From: JACJYE01 sp964432875
Lineage (GTDB): Bacteria > Bacteroidota > Bacteroidia > Chitinophagales > Saprospiraceae
Direction: 5' to 3'
Length of the DNA stretch: 33,368 nucleotides
Assembly (NCBI GenBank): GCA_964432875.1
Contig: CAYSPJ010000052.1
Coordinates: 1-33,368 of the forward strand
Made by a program: the position numbers and the translations under genes
Shown: piece by piece, positions 15,333 to 24,047 of the stretch
Numbering within the stretch: the stretch's first letter is position 1
Layout: the number at the start of each line of letters is the position of its first letter
The notes under the pieces: model-generated
Told to the model about the DNA's origin: nothing
Seen by the model: only the letters and a program-made list of their open reading frames with translations
Databases searched by the model: none

Positions 15333-16667
15333 ATGAAAAAGCTGATCTTAGGCCTGATGGCCGTAATGCTTATCACCACATTACACGCTCAGGATGGCGT
15401 GAAAGCACAGCGCCAGGCCTCTCGTGCTTTAGGCGCATACAACCTCGACCCGGTAAACAACAAAGCTAAGCTGCAGGAAGCGGTGACGGAAATCGAAATA
15501 GCCGTTCAAGACCCTGCCTCGGCGGCATTGACCCGGACCTGGACGACTAAAGGGCAGATTTACAATGAAATCGCCGGGCAAATCGTTGGTATCCGCCAGT
15601 ACGGTATCGGCGATGAAAACGAGCTTCCTAAAGTAGAGGCACCGGCCTTAAAAGCAGCCGAAGCCTTCTTAAAGGGATTTGAACTGGCAGAGAAAAAATT
15701 TGAGCAGAAAGATGCTTTGAAAGGCTTGCAGGCCTCGCAGGGCAACCTGAGCAACATGGGCATCTATAGCTATGAGGCCGGTGATTTTGCCAGCGCTTAC
15801 GAAAACTTTAAAATGGTCTTGACGGCTCATGATCTGCTCTTGGCAAACGGCGAAACCAGCGCATTGCAGACTGATGAGGACCACGCGAACCAGTTGTATA
15901 TCACCGGCTTAGCGGCCTTGAACGCCAAGGAGACGGCTGCCGCTAAAGGGTACTTCCAAAAACTATATGATGCCAAAGCTAATAAAGCGGCTGTTTATGA
16001 GGCCCTCTATCAAATTACTGCTGAGGAAAGCAGCCCGGAGGAAGCTTATGCCTATCTCGAAGAGGGCCGCAAGCAATTTCCGGAAGACGTCTCTATTCTC
16101 TTTGCCGAAATCAACCACTTCCTGCGCATCGGCAAATTGGACGAACTAATCGGCAAGCTCAAAGAGGGTATCGCTAGAGAACCGGACAACGTCTCCCTGT
16201 ATTCTACCTTAGGCAACGTTTACGATAACCTCCATCAGCAAGCTCAAAAAGATGGCAATATCGAAAAATCGGAAGAGTATTTCCAAGAAGCCAAGAGCTA
16301 CTATACCCAGGCTCTGGAAAAGAACACAGCCTACGTGGATGCTATCTACAGTATCGGCGCTTTGTACTACAACAAAGCGGCGAGCATGACCGTAGAGCTC
16401 AACAAGTTAGCTGATGACTACAGCAAACCGGGTATCGCCAAATACGAAAAGCTGAAGGCTGAAATCTTTGCGGAGTTTGATCAAGCCCTGCCTTATTTCC
16501 AAAAAGCAGAGGCACTGGCACCCAATGACTTCAATACCTTGGTAGCCTTGAAAGAAATCTACGCCCGCAAGGACGACCTGGAGACCTCCAACATCTTCAA
16601 AGAACGCCTGGAGCGGATCCAGGCGGGAGAAACGCTCCAGGATTCCTACTTCAAAGACAAGAATTGA
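15333..16667 (+). CDS. Exported tetratricopeptide-repeat protein
   Basis: 444 aa. A signal peptide (MKKLILGLMAVMLITTLHAQ) directs it to the periplasm or outer membrane. The rest is helical, with TPR-like units visible along its length, for example LYSTLGNVYDNLHQQAQK, YYTQALEKNTAYVDAIYSIG (about 322-341) and ALPYFQKAEALAPNDFNTL (about 386-404). It is rich in Ala, Glu and Lys with no enzyme motif, so it is probably a scaffold or protein-protein interaction module. It follows gyrA by 153 nt but has its own promoter and a very strong terminator. The specific function is unknown. Confidence 0.85.
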   Translation: MKKLILGLMAVMLITTLHAQDGVKAQRQASRALGAYNLDPVNNKAKLQEAVTEIEIAVQDPASAALTRTWTTKGQIYNEIAGQIVGIRQYGIGDENELPKVEAPALKAAEAFLKGFELAEKKFEQKDALKGLQASQGNLSNMGIYSYEAGDFASAYENFKMVLTAHDLLLANGETSALQTDEDHANQLYITGLAALNAKETAAAKGYFQKLYDAKANKAAVYEALYQITAEESSPEEAYAYLEEGRKQFPEDVSILFAEINHFLRIGKLDELIGKLKEGIAREPDNVSLYSTLGNVYDNLHQQAQKDGNIEKSEEYFQEAKSYYTQALEKNTAYVDAIYSIGALYYNKAASMTVELNKLADDYSKPGIAKYEKLKAEIFAEFDQALPYFQKAEALAPNDFNTLVALKEIYARKDDLETSNIFKERLERIQAGETLQDSYFKDKN

Positions 16668-16716
16668 GCCTTCCTGGCTGAACTAGTGCGCGAGGCACTT
16701 TACAGGTAAAAAAAGC

Positions 16717-16756
16717 TACGGCGCGCTGGATGGATTTCCAGCGCGCCGTATTTTTT
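16717..16756 (+). terminator. Strong intrinsic terminator after the TPR protein gene
   Basis: Perfect 14-bp stem TACGGCGCGCTGGA (16717-16730) / TCCAGCGCGCCGTA (16737-16750), six-base loop, then six T. An A-run precedes it. It ends the gyrA-TPR region. Confidence 0.93.
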
Positions 16757-17296
16757 GGGCTCAATTGCTCCCCAAGGCATAAGTGGTATCTGGACTTGCT
16801 CCAGGAGTTATCCCAAACGTGGTTCGAAGCTCCTGACTAAAAATGGCGATGCCTTAGCTCAAGCATTGGGGCATTTCCGGCAGCGCTTCCCTTTTTTGTA
16901 TTTCTTACAGCATTTCTTTTTCTCTTTAGCTGCTGCGATAGGTAAAGGGAAAGGCAGTCGTAATGCTGTTGGGTCCCGGTCGATTTTGTTTTTTCTGATC
17001 TGCATAGTGGCACGGATTTATCAACTTAATAGCGGCTAAAACGCCCTGCTTAGCCAGCTTGTTTGAATCTAGTCTAAATAACGCCCAAATATAAATAAGG
17101 TTCGCCAGAAGAGGCAGTGACAAAAATCATTGGGCTGGTATTTTTTTTGAGAAAAAAGGCGCTAGTGGTCAACCTGATTTGGGTTTAGGTTTAATGTGTT
17201 GACAATCAGTTGAAAAGATTGTTTTTAAGGCTTTTCAGGGCTTTAAGTCAGCATTAGACTTTTCCGATATTGGAAAACATGGGGAGCGGCAATTTA
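16757..17296. other. Gene-free stretch upstream of the TonB receptor gene
   Basis: About 540 nt with no convincing coding region. It is T-rich and A+T-richer toward the receptor gene. A short CAGGAG...CTCCTG pairing near 16801-16836 and a GGTTCGAAG string resemble a tRNA T-arm, but no cloverleaf can be built. Nothing else recognisable. Confidence 0.6.
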
Positions 17297-17304
17297 TAAC
17301 TTTG
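17297..17304 (+). promoter_or_regulatory. Promoter -7 element for the TonB receptor gene
   Basis: TAACTTTG, exact TAnnTTTG match, with a TTG 24 nt upstream (17270-17272), longer than usual. It would give a leader of about 100 nt before the ATG at 17410. Confidence 0.4.
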
Positions 17305-17409
17305 GGCAAACCAAATTATGAATTAGAAGCATGCTATCAGTTGGCATAAAATTCTAAATCAAAAAGAAAGCTTGGTTGATAATTTTCATTTAAATTTTTA
17401 AAACCCTGA

Positions 17410-20019
17410 ATGATGAGAGGATTTTTTACACTCGCAGCCCTATGCCTGATGGGGGCCTTTAGTTGGGCGCAAACAGGTACGATCAGCGGCACTATCAAGG
17501 ATGCCGCCACCGGGGAGGCGCTGATCGGCGCCAATATTTATCTGGAAGGCACTACTTCTGGAACAGTGACCGACTTCAATGGGGCTTACATCCTAAGAGC
17601 CTCTGCCGGCAATCAGGTGCTGATTGTTTCATACCTGGGCTATGCAGCGGTCTCGCAGCGTGTTTCCGTCACTGCTGGTACGGAGCAGGTAATCAATTTC
17701 AGCCTGGAACCTTCCCGCTTATTGAGCGAAGAGGTGGTAGTATCGGCCTCGCGCAAAGCGGAGAAGTTGACCAATGCCCCGGCGACGATTTCGGTCATCA
17801 ACGCTCAGGCGATTGCCGAACTGCCTTCTTTCAACGTGGCAGAGCTGCTCGGCAGGCAAAGAGGCGTTGATTACGTACGAGCGGGCGTTTTGGGTATCGG
17901 GGTGAATGCGCGCGGCTTCAATAGCGCTTTTAACCCGAAGAACCTGCAAGTCAATGATGGCCGTTTCTCCACCCTTATCGCTACTGGCCTACCGTTGGGC
18001 GCCCTTAGCACGACGGTGAAGGAAGATATAGAGCGCGTAGAAGTTGTGCTGGGGCCTTCTTCGGCCCTTTTTGGCCCGAACGCCCACAACGGCTTGATCA
18101 ACACCATCACCAAAGACCCGCGCACTTCGCAAGGTACCACCATCGCCGTCGGTATTGGGAATCAGAATGTGCTGTCCACCCGTTTGCGCCATGCTACCAA
18201 ATTCAGCGACAAGCTAGCCTGGAAGATTTCGGCTGAATACACCCAGGGTACAGAGTTTGACTTTACTGATACGGTCTACTATTTCAATACGGCTTTTGAC
18301 AACCCGATTTTCGGAGGCCCGGGCAACGGCAGCGGCATCATTTTTCATGCCGAGCCAGAACTGGAAATGGACCCGCGCAATGCTTTTAGCTCCGGGAATC
18401 CCCAAAGCCTATTTAGCGGGGAAGAATCTCCTTACAATTTTAGCTCGCTACGCGGAGAAACGTCTTTGTACTACTCCCTCAACAGCAGCTCTGATATCAT
18501 CCTGTCTTATGGGGGCAGCCTGAGCAATAACATCGGCAATACCAATGCCGGGCGAAATTTAATCAAAGACTGGCAGGTACACTGGCTGCAAGCCCGCTAC
18601 GTGTCGCCGCGCATTTTCGCTCAGGTTTACCACACCAGCTCCAGCACCGAAGATACTTATGCTATGAACCAGCGTACCCAAAACTACTGGAGCTTCGTCG
18701 ACGCTGGTTTTGAGCCGCAGGTGGCCTGGGAGCGCTCGTTGAAGGAGCAGTGGTTCGGCATTACGCCACAAATTGGTATCCCCCTGAACCGTGGCTCAAA
18801 CTTCCAGGATGACTCCAGGCGTTGGAATGCCGAAGCCCAATACAACAATAAAATAGCAGCTCTGGGGATTGATTTCATTGGGGGCCTGCAGTATCAGTAT
18901 GACATTGCCAACAGTAATGGTACGTACTTGCTCGATGCCGATGGCGAGATCAAGATTGGCCAGATTGGCGGCTATCTGCAGTTGGAGCGCCGCTTCGGCA
19001 CCAACTTCAAAACGGTACTTGCTGCCCGGGCTGATAACCACGACTTGTACGGCTTCAACTTCATCCCTAAAGCTGCGCTGGTATATTTTAATGACAATGG
19101 CGCCTTCCGCTTGACTTATGGCAAAGGGATTGCTGCGCCCACCATCCTGAACCTGGAAGCTAATATCTTTGGTGGCTTACTGTTGGGCAATGGCCCGGGT
19201 TTCACCCTCTCAGATGGCACCGTGATCCCTGGCTTGAAAGTAGAGACTATCCAGACCCTCGAAATGGGCTACAAGGGCAAGCTTTCCAACCGTCTCTTTA
19301 TAGATGCTAACGCCTACTACAATATCTCCGAGGACTTCCTCAGCCCGGCGATCAATATCGCGACCAATGGCCGCACCGTAGTACAGCGCGGCGACCAAAA
19401 GATGTCGGAGGTAGTTCCAGGCACGCCCGAAGCTGGCGCGGCACTCGTACTGACTTACCTCAATTTCGGGCAAGTGAACACTTATGGTTTCGATGCCTCC
19501 GTCAATTATTCTATCACCAACGATTTGAGCTTCAGCCTCAACTACTCTTACTTTGGCTTCGACCTGGATGAGAATGACCCCAAGAATGATGGCAACCGAA
19601 ACGGCAAAGTTGATGAAAATGACCTGCCCATCAATACGCCAACTCATAAGATTGGCACGGGGCTGAACTACAGCAAAGGCAAGTTTTATGGCAGCCTTTT
19701 CGGCCGTTGGGTGCAAGCCTATGATTTCTTCTCCGGGATCAACGTAGCTGCGGCTACCAATACTGATTTGATCTATGCCGGCTCACCGGTGGTCGAAGGC
19801 GCGCGTGTTGGCCGTTCTTTCAACTATGGCCCTCTGGGGGGCTTCTTCAACCTGGATCTTGCCCTGGGCTATCATATCAATGACAAGTTTACCGTTTCTG
19901 GCCAGGTTGTCAATATCCTGAATCAGGAAGTACGTGAGTTTGTCGCCTCACCGCCGATCAGGCCATTGTATTCACTGGAGCTTAAAGTGAACCTGCCGGC
20001 TATCGGCGGCAAAAAATAG
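17410..20019 (+). CDS. TonB-dependent receptor
   Basis: Outer-membrane TonB-gated transporter; substrate unknown. It is 869 aa: signal peptide ending about SWAQ (residue 20), a carboxypeptidase-regulatory-like domain (about 22-105; GTIKDAATGEALIGANIYLE), a plug (about 115-235; VVVSASRKAEKL, IERVEVVLGPSSALFGPNAH), and a beta-barrel with frequent aromatic-polar strands. It ends with a receptor-like final segment (PPIRPLYSLELKVNLPAIG). Near the C-terminus residues 727-738 (DGNRNGKVDEND) match the EF-hand calcium loop spacing, in what should be an extracellular loop. No SusD-like partner is adjacent, so it is not a SusC/SusD glycan pair. It ends just before a strong terminator. Confidence 0.95.
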   Translation: MMRGFFTLAALCLMGAFSWAQTGTISGTIKDAATGEALIGANIYLEGTTSGTVTDFNGAYILRASAGNQVLIVSYLGYAAVSQRVSVTAGTEQVINFSLEPSRLLSEEVVVSASRKAEKLTNAPATISVINAQAIAELPSFNVAELLGRQRGVDYVRAGVLGIGVNARGFNSAFNPKNLQVNDGRFSTLIATGLPLGALSTTVKEDIERVEVVLGPSSALFGPNAHNGLINTITKDPRTSQGTTIAVGIGNQNVLSTRLRHATKFSDKLAWKISAEYTQGTEFDFTDTVYYFNTAFDNPIFGGPGNGSGIIFHAEPELEMDPRNAFSSGNPQSLFSGEESPYNFSSLRGETSLYYSLNSSSDIILSYGGSLSNNIGNTNAGRNLIKDWQVHWLQARYVSPRIFAQVYHTSSSTEDTYAMNQRTQNYWSFVDAGFEPQVAWERSLKEQWFGITPQIGIPLNRGSNFQDDSRRWNAEAQYNNKIAALGIDFIGGLQYQYDIANSNGTYLLDADGEIKIGQIGGYLQLERRFGTNFKTVLAARADNHDLYGFNFIPKAALVYFNDNGAFRLTYGKGIAAPTILNLEANIFGGLLLGNGPGFTLSDGTVIPGLKVETIQTLEMGYKGKLSNRLFIDANAYYNISEDFLSPAINIATNGRTVVQRGDQKMSEVVPGTPEAGAALVLTYLNFGQVNTYGFDASVNYSITNDLSFSLNYSYFGFDLDENDPKNDGNRNGKVDENDLPINTPTHKIGTGLNYSKGKFYGSLFGRWVQAYDFFSGINVAAATNTDLIYAGSPVVEGARVGRSFNYGPLGGFFNLDLALGYHINDKFTVSGQVVNILNQEVREFVASPPIRPLYSLELKVNLPAIGGKK

Positions 20020-20055
20020 GTCCAATTGGACGGATTGTGGCCTTACTGGCTCATG

Positions 20056-20112
20056 GCGCGGGCAGCTGCAGACAAAGCTATATTTTTGCGGTGCTGCCCG
20101 CGCTTTTTTTTT
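20056..20112 (+). terminator. Intrinsic terminator after the TonB receptor gene, with a promoter-like loop
   Basis: Perfect 11-bp stem GCGCGGGCAGC (20056-20066) / GCTGCCCGCGC (20093-20103), 26-nt loop, then nine T. The loop contains TATTTTTG (20081-20088), which fits TAnnTTTG. Confidence 0.88.
20081..20088 (+). promoter_or_regulatory. Possible promoter element inside the terminator loop
   Basis: TATTTTTG fits TAnnTTTG and would start transcription near 20093-20095, inside the terminator's 3' arm. No TTG at the right distance upstream. A second weak candidate, TAAACTTG, is at 20126-20133. Confidence 0.25.
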
Positions 20113-20169
20113 AGTAGAGATGCCGTAAACTTGCGGCTTTTTATGAGCTAACCTCCAAACTACATCATC

Positions 20170-21162
20170 ATGCGAAATGCTGTCATCCTCGCTGCCGGCG
20201 CTTACCTCCCGGAGCGGCTCGTGCCCAATAGCTATTTTAATGAACTCCTGGGCGAAGACGTAGATGCCTGGCTGCGCGAGCACGTCGAAATCTACGAGCG
20301 CCGCTGGGCAGCTAACGACCAGAGCACGGCCGATCTGTGCGTAGCGGCTGCCGAACAGGCCCTCGATCGGGCAGGTATTACTGCAGATGCATTGGGGCTG
20401 ATCATCGTGGCCACGGATACCCCGGAATACATCTCGCCAGCTACCGCTGCCGTGGTGCAATATCGCCTGGGAGCTGACCAGGCCGGCGCCTTTGATATCA
20501 ACACGGCCTGCGCCGGTTTCGTAACCGCTTTGGACATCGGCGCCAAGTACATCCGCAGCGATGAGCAGTACGATTACATCCTGGTCATCGGGGCATATGC
20601 CATGAGCAAGTATCTCAATTTGGCCGATAAGAAAACCGTCACGCTCTTTGCTGACGGCGCCGGGGCGGTTGTGCTCAAAGCTGAAGAAGATAGCAGCGGG
20701 CGTGGCTTTTTGGGCAGCAAGCTCATCTCGCAGGGGCAATACCACGATTGGATGGGCATCTTTGCTGGGGGGACGCATCAACCAGTATCTGTGGAAGCGA
20801 TTGCCCAGCACGATCATCAATTGCGCTTTGTACGGCGTTTCCCCACGGAGCTCAACCCGGATGTGTGGACGAAAATGATACAAGATTTGTGTCAACGCCT
20901 TCAGCTTAGCCCAGATGAAGTAAAGCACTTTTTCCTTACTCAAATTAATATATTCAGTATCCGCGAGACGATGGACCGCCTGGGGCAGCCGCATTCCAAA
21001 GCCCATGCCATCATGCACTATTATGGTTATACCGGCTCGGCCTGCATCCCCATGGCTTTTAATGATGCCTGGGAAAAAAATTTGCTGAATCCTGGAGAAT
21101 TAGTATTTTTCGTCGGCTCTGGCGGAGGCCTGGCTTTTGCCAGTGCGGTTTTTCGGCTGTAA
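20170..21162 (+). CDS. KAS III-like (FabH-like) thiolase-fold enzyme with altered catalytic triad
   Basis: 330 aa, thiolase superfamily. The nucleophilic cysteine is present (C114 in NTACAGFVTAL), as are FADGAGAVVL and the C-terminal GSGGGLAFASAVFRL. The other two residues of the Cys-His-Asn triad of FabH are replaced: the HQAN motif is TQIN (Thr257 for His) and the YGNTSAAS motif is YGYTGSAC (Tyr287 for Asn). In the established mechanism these two residues serve decarboxylation of malonyl-ACP. The protein probably carries an acyl group on Cys114 and transfers it in a reaction other than standard chain initiation; that is an inference. It lies 42 nt before an acyl-CoA synthetase-like ligase, which suggests a two-step acyl activation and transfer unit. 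Confidence 0.85.
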   Translation: MRNAVILAAGAYLPERLVPNSYFNELLGEDVDAWLREHVEIYERRWAANDQSTADLCVAAAEQALDRAGITADALGLIIVATDTPEYISPATAAVVQYRLGADQAGAFDINTACAGFVTALDIGAKYIRSDEQYDYILVIGAYAMSKYLNLADKKTVTLFADGAGAVVLKAEEDSSGRGFLGSKLISQGQYHDWMGIFAGGTHQPVSVEAIAQHDHQLRFVRRFPTELNPDVWTKMIQDLCQRLQLSPDEVKHFFLTQINIFSIRETMDRLGQPHSKAHAIMHYYGYTGSACIPMAFNDAWEKNLLNPGELVFFVGSGGGLAFASAVFRL

Positions 21163-21204
21163 GGGAAAGGGGAGGCTTCCTTGCTCTCAACTTAATAATA
21201 GTAT

Positions 21205-22713
21205 ATGATTCAACCGCAACAAGATTGGATAGCCCGTTGGGCGATATATAGCCCGGATCAAATTGCCGTCAAGGAATTCGAGACCGGGCGGGTGCTTACT
21301 TATGGCGAGCTGAACTTTTTGGGCAATCATTTGGCCTGGCACCTGCGCTCCGGATATGGCATTGGCAAAGGCAGCCGTATTGCCATATTGGCGGAGAACT
21401 GCCTGGAGTACATCGCGCTTTTTGCAGCCATGCAGAAAATGGGCTGTATCCTCGTGCCGATGAACTACCGGCTGGCCAGTGCCGAAATCAATTATTTGTT
21501 GGAGGATTCTGAGCCTGCGCTGCTGATTTGCGAGCAGAAATTCGAGCCAACCCTCCAGGCGACATCCGCTTTTGCGTCGATCCCTCATTATTGGCCGTTG
21601 GAAGCCTTACAAGCTTTTTGTGAGGATCAATTGCGGCAACCTCCGGCGGATGGCTATCCACTAGAGGAAGTGGAAGAAGACCACCCGGCTTTCCTGCTTT
21701 ACACCTCTGGCACTACGGGTTTCCCCAAAGGGGCGGTTTATAGCCATAAGATGTTGTTCTGGAACAGCATCAATACGGCGATGCGGCTGATTGTCAACTC
21801 CGATAGCCGCACAATCAATGTTATGCCGCCATTCCATACCGGTGGCTGGAACGTGCTCACCACCCCTTTCCTGCACCATGGCGGCTATACCTGTATGGTC
21901 AAGAAGTTTGACGCCGCTGCGGTGCTGAGCCTCATTCAGGAAGAGCAAGTCAGTATCTTTATGGGCGTGCCCACCATGCTTAAAATGATGGCTGATGTGC
22001 CGGGATTTGAGGCGGCGCATTTTCCTGCCCTAAACTATATCATCGTCGGCGGTGAGCCGATGCCTATCCCGCTGATTGAGCAATGGGATGCCAAGGGTGT
22101 CGCTATCCGCCAAGGCTATGGCATGACGGAAGTAGGCCCCAACCTCACTTCTTTGCACCAAGATGATGCCATCCGGAAAAAAGGCTCTATCGGCAAGCCT
22201 AATTTTTACGTGCAGATACGAGTGGTAAATGAGAAGGGCGAAGATGTGCCAGCGGATACGCCCGGCGAATTGTTGCTCAAAGGCCCTATGGTGATGCCAG
22301 GCTACTGGAATAACGAATCGGCCACGCGTAAAGCCATCGTCGGAGGCTGGTTTCATACCGGTGATATGGTCCGACAGGACGAAGAAGGCTACCTCTTTGT
22401 GGTAGACCGCATAAAGAATATGTTTATATCCGGTGGGGAGAATGTTTACCCCGCGGAAGTAGAGCGAGTGCTGCTTAGCCATGAGCGGGTTTCCGAAGCA
22501 GCCGTAATTGGTGTGCCAGATGAAAAATGGGGTGAAGTAGGTATCGCATTTGTCGTTTGCAGGGAAGGAGGCGATTTGACCGAAGAGGGCGTGCTAGCCC
22601 ACTGCCGACGGGCGTTGGCTAAATTCAAAGTGCCTAAATATGTGCGCTTCGTTGCCGAATTACCCAAAAACGACACGGGGAAAATCAACCGGCAAGCATT
22701 AAAACAGCTTTGA
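21205..22713 (+). CDS. Acyl-CoA synthetase-like AMP-forming ligase
   Basis: Activates a carboxylic acid as acyl-AMP and probably transfers it to CoA. It is 502 aa, an ANL-superfamily enzyme with the full motif set: LLYTSGTTGFPKGAVYSH (A3, about 165-180), RQGYGMTE (A5), GWFHTGDMV (A7), DRIKNMFISGGENVYPAEVE (A8 hinge), and the C-terminal catalytic lysine K493 in NDTGKINR (A10). The length and sequence fit medium- to long-chain fatty acyl-CoA synthetases. It is co-directional with and 42 nt after the KAS III-like gene, with no promoter of its own in the gap, so the two probably form an operon. The substrate is not predictable from motifs alone. Confidence 0.92.
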   Translation: MIQPQQDWIARWAIYSPDQIAVKEFETGRVLTYGELNFLGNHLAWHLRSGYGIGKGSRIAILAENCLEYIALFAAMQKMGCILVPMNYRLASAEINYLLEDSEPALLICEQKFEPTLQATSAFASIPHYWPLEALQAFCEDQLRQPPADGYPLEEVEEDHPAFLLYTSGTTGFPKGAVYSHKMLFWNSINTAMRLIVNSDSRTINVMPPFHTGGWNVLTTPFLHHGGYTCMVKKFDAAAVLSLIQEEQVSIFMGVPTMLKMMADVPGFEAAHFPALNYIIVGGEPMPIPLIEQWDAKGVAIRQGYGMTEVGPNLTSLHQDDAIRKKGSIGKPNFYVQIRVVNEKGEDVPADTPGELLLKGPMVMPGYWNNESATRKAIVGGWFHTGDMVRQDEEGYLFVVDRIKNMFISGGENVYPAEVERVLLSHERVSEAAVIGVPDEKWGEVGIAFVVCREGGDLTEEGVLAHCRRALAKFKVPKYVRFVAELPKNDTGKINRQALKQL

Positions 22714-22747
22714 TATTAGCAGATTTTGCCTAATTTGTGCGGCTAAA

Positions 22748-22920
22748 TAGTGTCTGTCCATTTAGTCAAGTGTCTGAGCTTTAGAGTTCGAGAGCAAGGC
22801 TTGCGAAGGCCTAAAAACCGGAGTTTACTCCACGAAGCGTGGGGTAAGGGGCCCTACGCTGAAGTCGAGGATTTTGGGGCCGAGCGTAACGCAGCTATCG
22901 GACTATAAAGACAGACACTA
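22748..22920. mobile_element. MITE-like element with terminal inverted repeats
   Basis: TAGTGTCTGTC at 22748-22758 and its exact complement GACAGACACTA at 22910-22920 bound a 173-bp non-coding segment. Inward of these, 17 of 20 positions match. The interior holds smaller hairpins (for example CCACG-AAG-CGTGG) and imperfect pairing between its halves. No ORF is inside. The flanks are A-rich (AAA | ... | AAT), so a target duplication of 2 bp is possible but not distinctive. It separates the ligase gene from the next gene, ending 12 nt before its ATG. Confidence 0.55.
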
Positions 22921-22932
22921 AATAACCGCAAT

Positions 22933-24042
22933 ATGAAGCGTATCTACGTTGCCGCCACCGCCCAGCATGTGGGTAAAACTACTTCTACTCTGGGTATTGT
23001 TACTATCCTCAATACAATGGGGTTCAAAACGGGCTACTGTAAACCGGTAGGTCAGCAATACCTTACAGTAGACGGCAAGACTGCCGACAAGGATGCCGTG
23101 CTCTTTGCTCAAGCCATTGGTTTCGAGATCGTACCAGAATGGCATAGCCCCGTAGTGCTAGCTCAGGGCGCCACCAAAAGCTTCCTGGATCATCCAGCGG
23201 ATTTTGACTATCGTGGCCGTATTGTTGCTGCTGCAGAACATCTGGAAGCTTCCTGTGATATCATGGTCTATGAAGGCACTGGCCACCCCGGCGTGGGCAG
23301 CGTGGTAAACCTCTCGAATGCCGATGTGGCCGATCTACTGGGGGCGGGCATCGTTATGGTTGTCGAGGGCGGGATCGGCAGCACCATCGACCGGCTGCAC
23401 ATGAGCATGGCTTTGTTTCGGGAACGGAATCTCCCCGTCATCGGCGTAATCGTCAACAAAGTCATCCCGGAGAAAAAAGATGAAATCGAGCGCTACTTGC
23501 GCAAAAAATTCGATGAAATGGGCACCCCTTTATTGGGGGTTATCCCTTACGACCGCTCGCTATCCTTTCCGATCATGGAGACGGTCAAGCATGCGGTCGA
23601 TGGCCATGTCATCCTCAATGCCCACAAGCTCACCAACCGGGTAGAGGATATCATCGCCGGTTCGCTGGTAGATGTGGAAGAGTTCAATACTTTCCGCAAC
23701 ATCCTCCTGGTAGTCAGCCATAAAAGGCTGGTGGAAGCCGTCGAAAAAATAAAGGCGATCGCCAGGATAAAAAATCTGGAGCGCAGCCCCCTTTCTGGTG
23801 TCATCGTCACTGGCGACGGGCGGCACGAGAGCTGGTTCTCCATGGTTGAAATCCGCCACCCTTACTTTATCGAGAATGAAATCCCGGTATTGACCACCAT
23901 CCTGGATACTTATGGCTCTGTGGTCAAAATCAGCCGCATCGAGGTCAAAATCAACACCCATACCCAATGGAAAATCAAACGCGCCATCGCCCTCATCCGG
24001 GAGCATGTCGATTTTGACTTGATGCTGAAGCGGTTGGGGTAG
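22933..24042 (+). CDS. BioD-like ATPase with DRTGG-type domain (Pta N-terminal-like)
   Basis: 369 aa, function unknown. The N-terminal part (about 1-215) is a dethiobiotin-synthetase-like P-loop domain: Walker A-like ATAQHVGKTTSTLG, KPVGQQY, DIMVYEGTGHPGVGSVV, and VIGVIVNKV. The remaining part (about 215-350) resembles a DRTGG domain (LVVSHKRLVEAVEKI, LSGVIVTGDGRHESW). The same pair of domains forms the N-terminal extension of large phosphotransacetylases, but no Pta catalytic domain follows and no biotin genes are nearby, so bioD is not assigned. The start lies 12 nt after the MITE-like element, which may have displaced the native promoter. It is convergent with the protease gene. Confidence 0.85.
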   Translation: MKRIYVAATAQHVGKTTSTLGIVTILNTMGFKTGYCKPVGQQYLTVDGKTADKDAVLFAQAIGFEIVPEWHSPVVLAQGATKSFLDHPADFDYRGRIVAAAEHLEASCDIMVYEGTGHPGVGSVVNLSNADVADLLGAGIVMVVEGGIGSTIDRLHMSMALFRERNLPVIGVIVNKVIPEKKDEIERYLRKKFDEMGTPLLGVIPYDRSLSFPIMETVKHAVDGHVILNAHKLTNRVEDIIAGSLVDVEEFNTFRNILLVVSHKRLVEAVEKIKAIARIKNLERSPLSGVIVTGDGRHESWFSMVEIRHPYFIENEIPVLTTILDTYGSVVKISRIEVKINTHTQWKIKRAIALIREHVDFDLMLKRLG

Positions 24043-24047
24043 GGCAG

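Noticed and set aside
16801..16840. tRNA-like T-arm string (GGTTCGAAGCTCC)
   Set aside because: The surrounding sequence does not form acceptor, D or anticodon stems; only a CAGGAG/CTCCTG pairing exists.
19972..21018. 348-codon open frame on the minus strand
   Set aside because: Antisense to the KAS III-like gene and the receptor's end, with a terminator in the middle; no recognisable domain.
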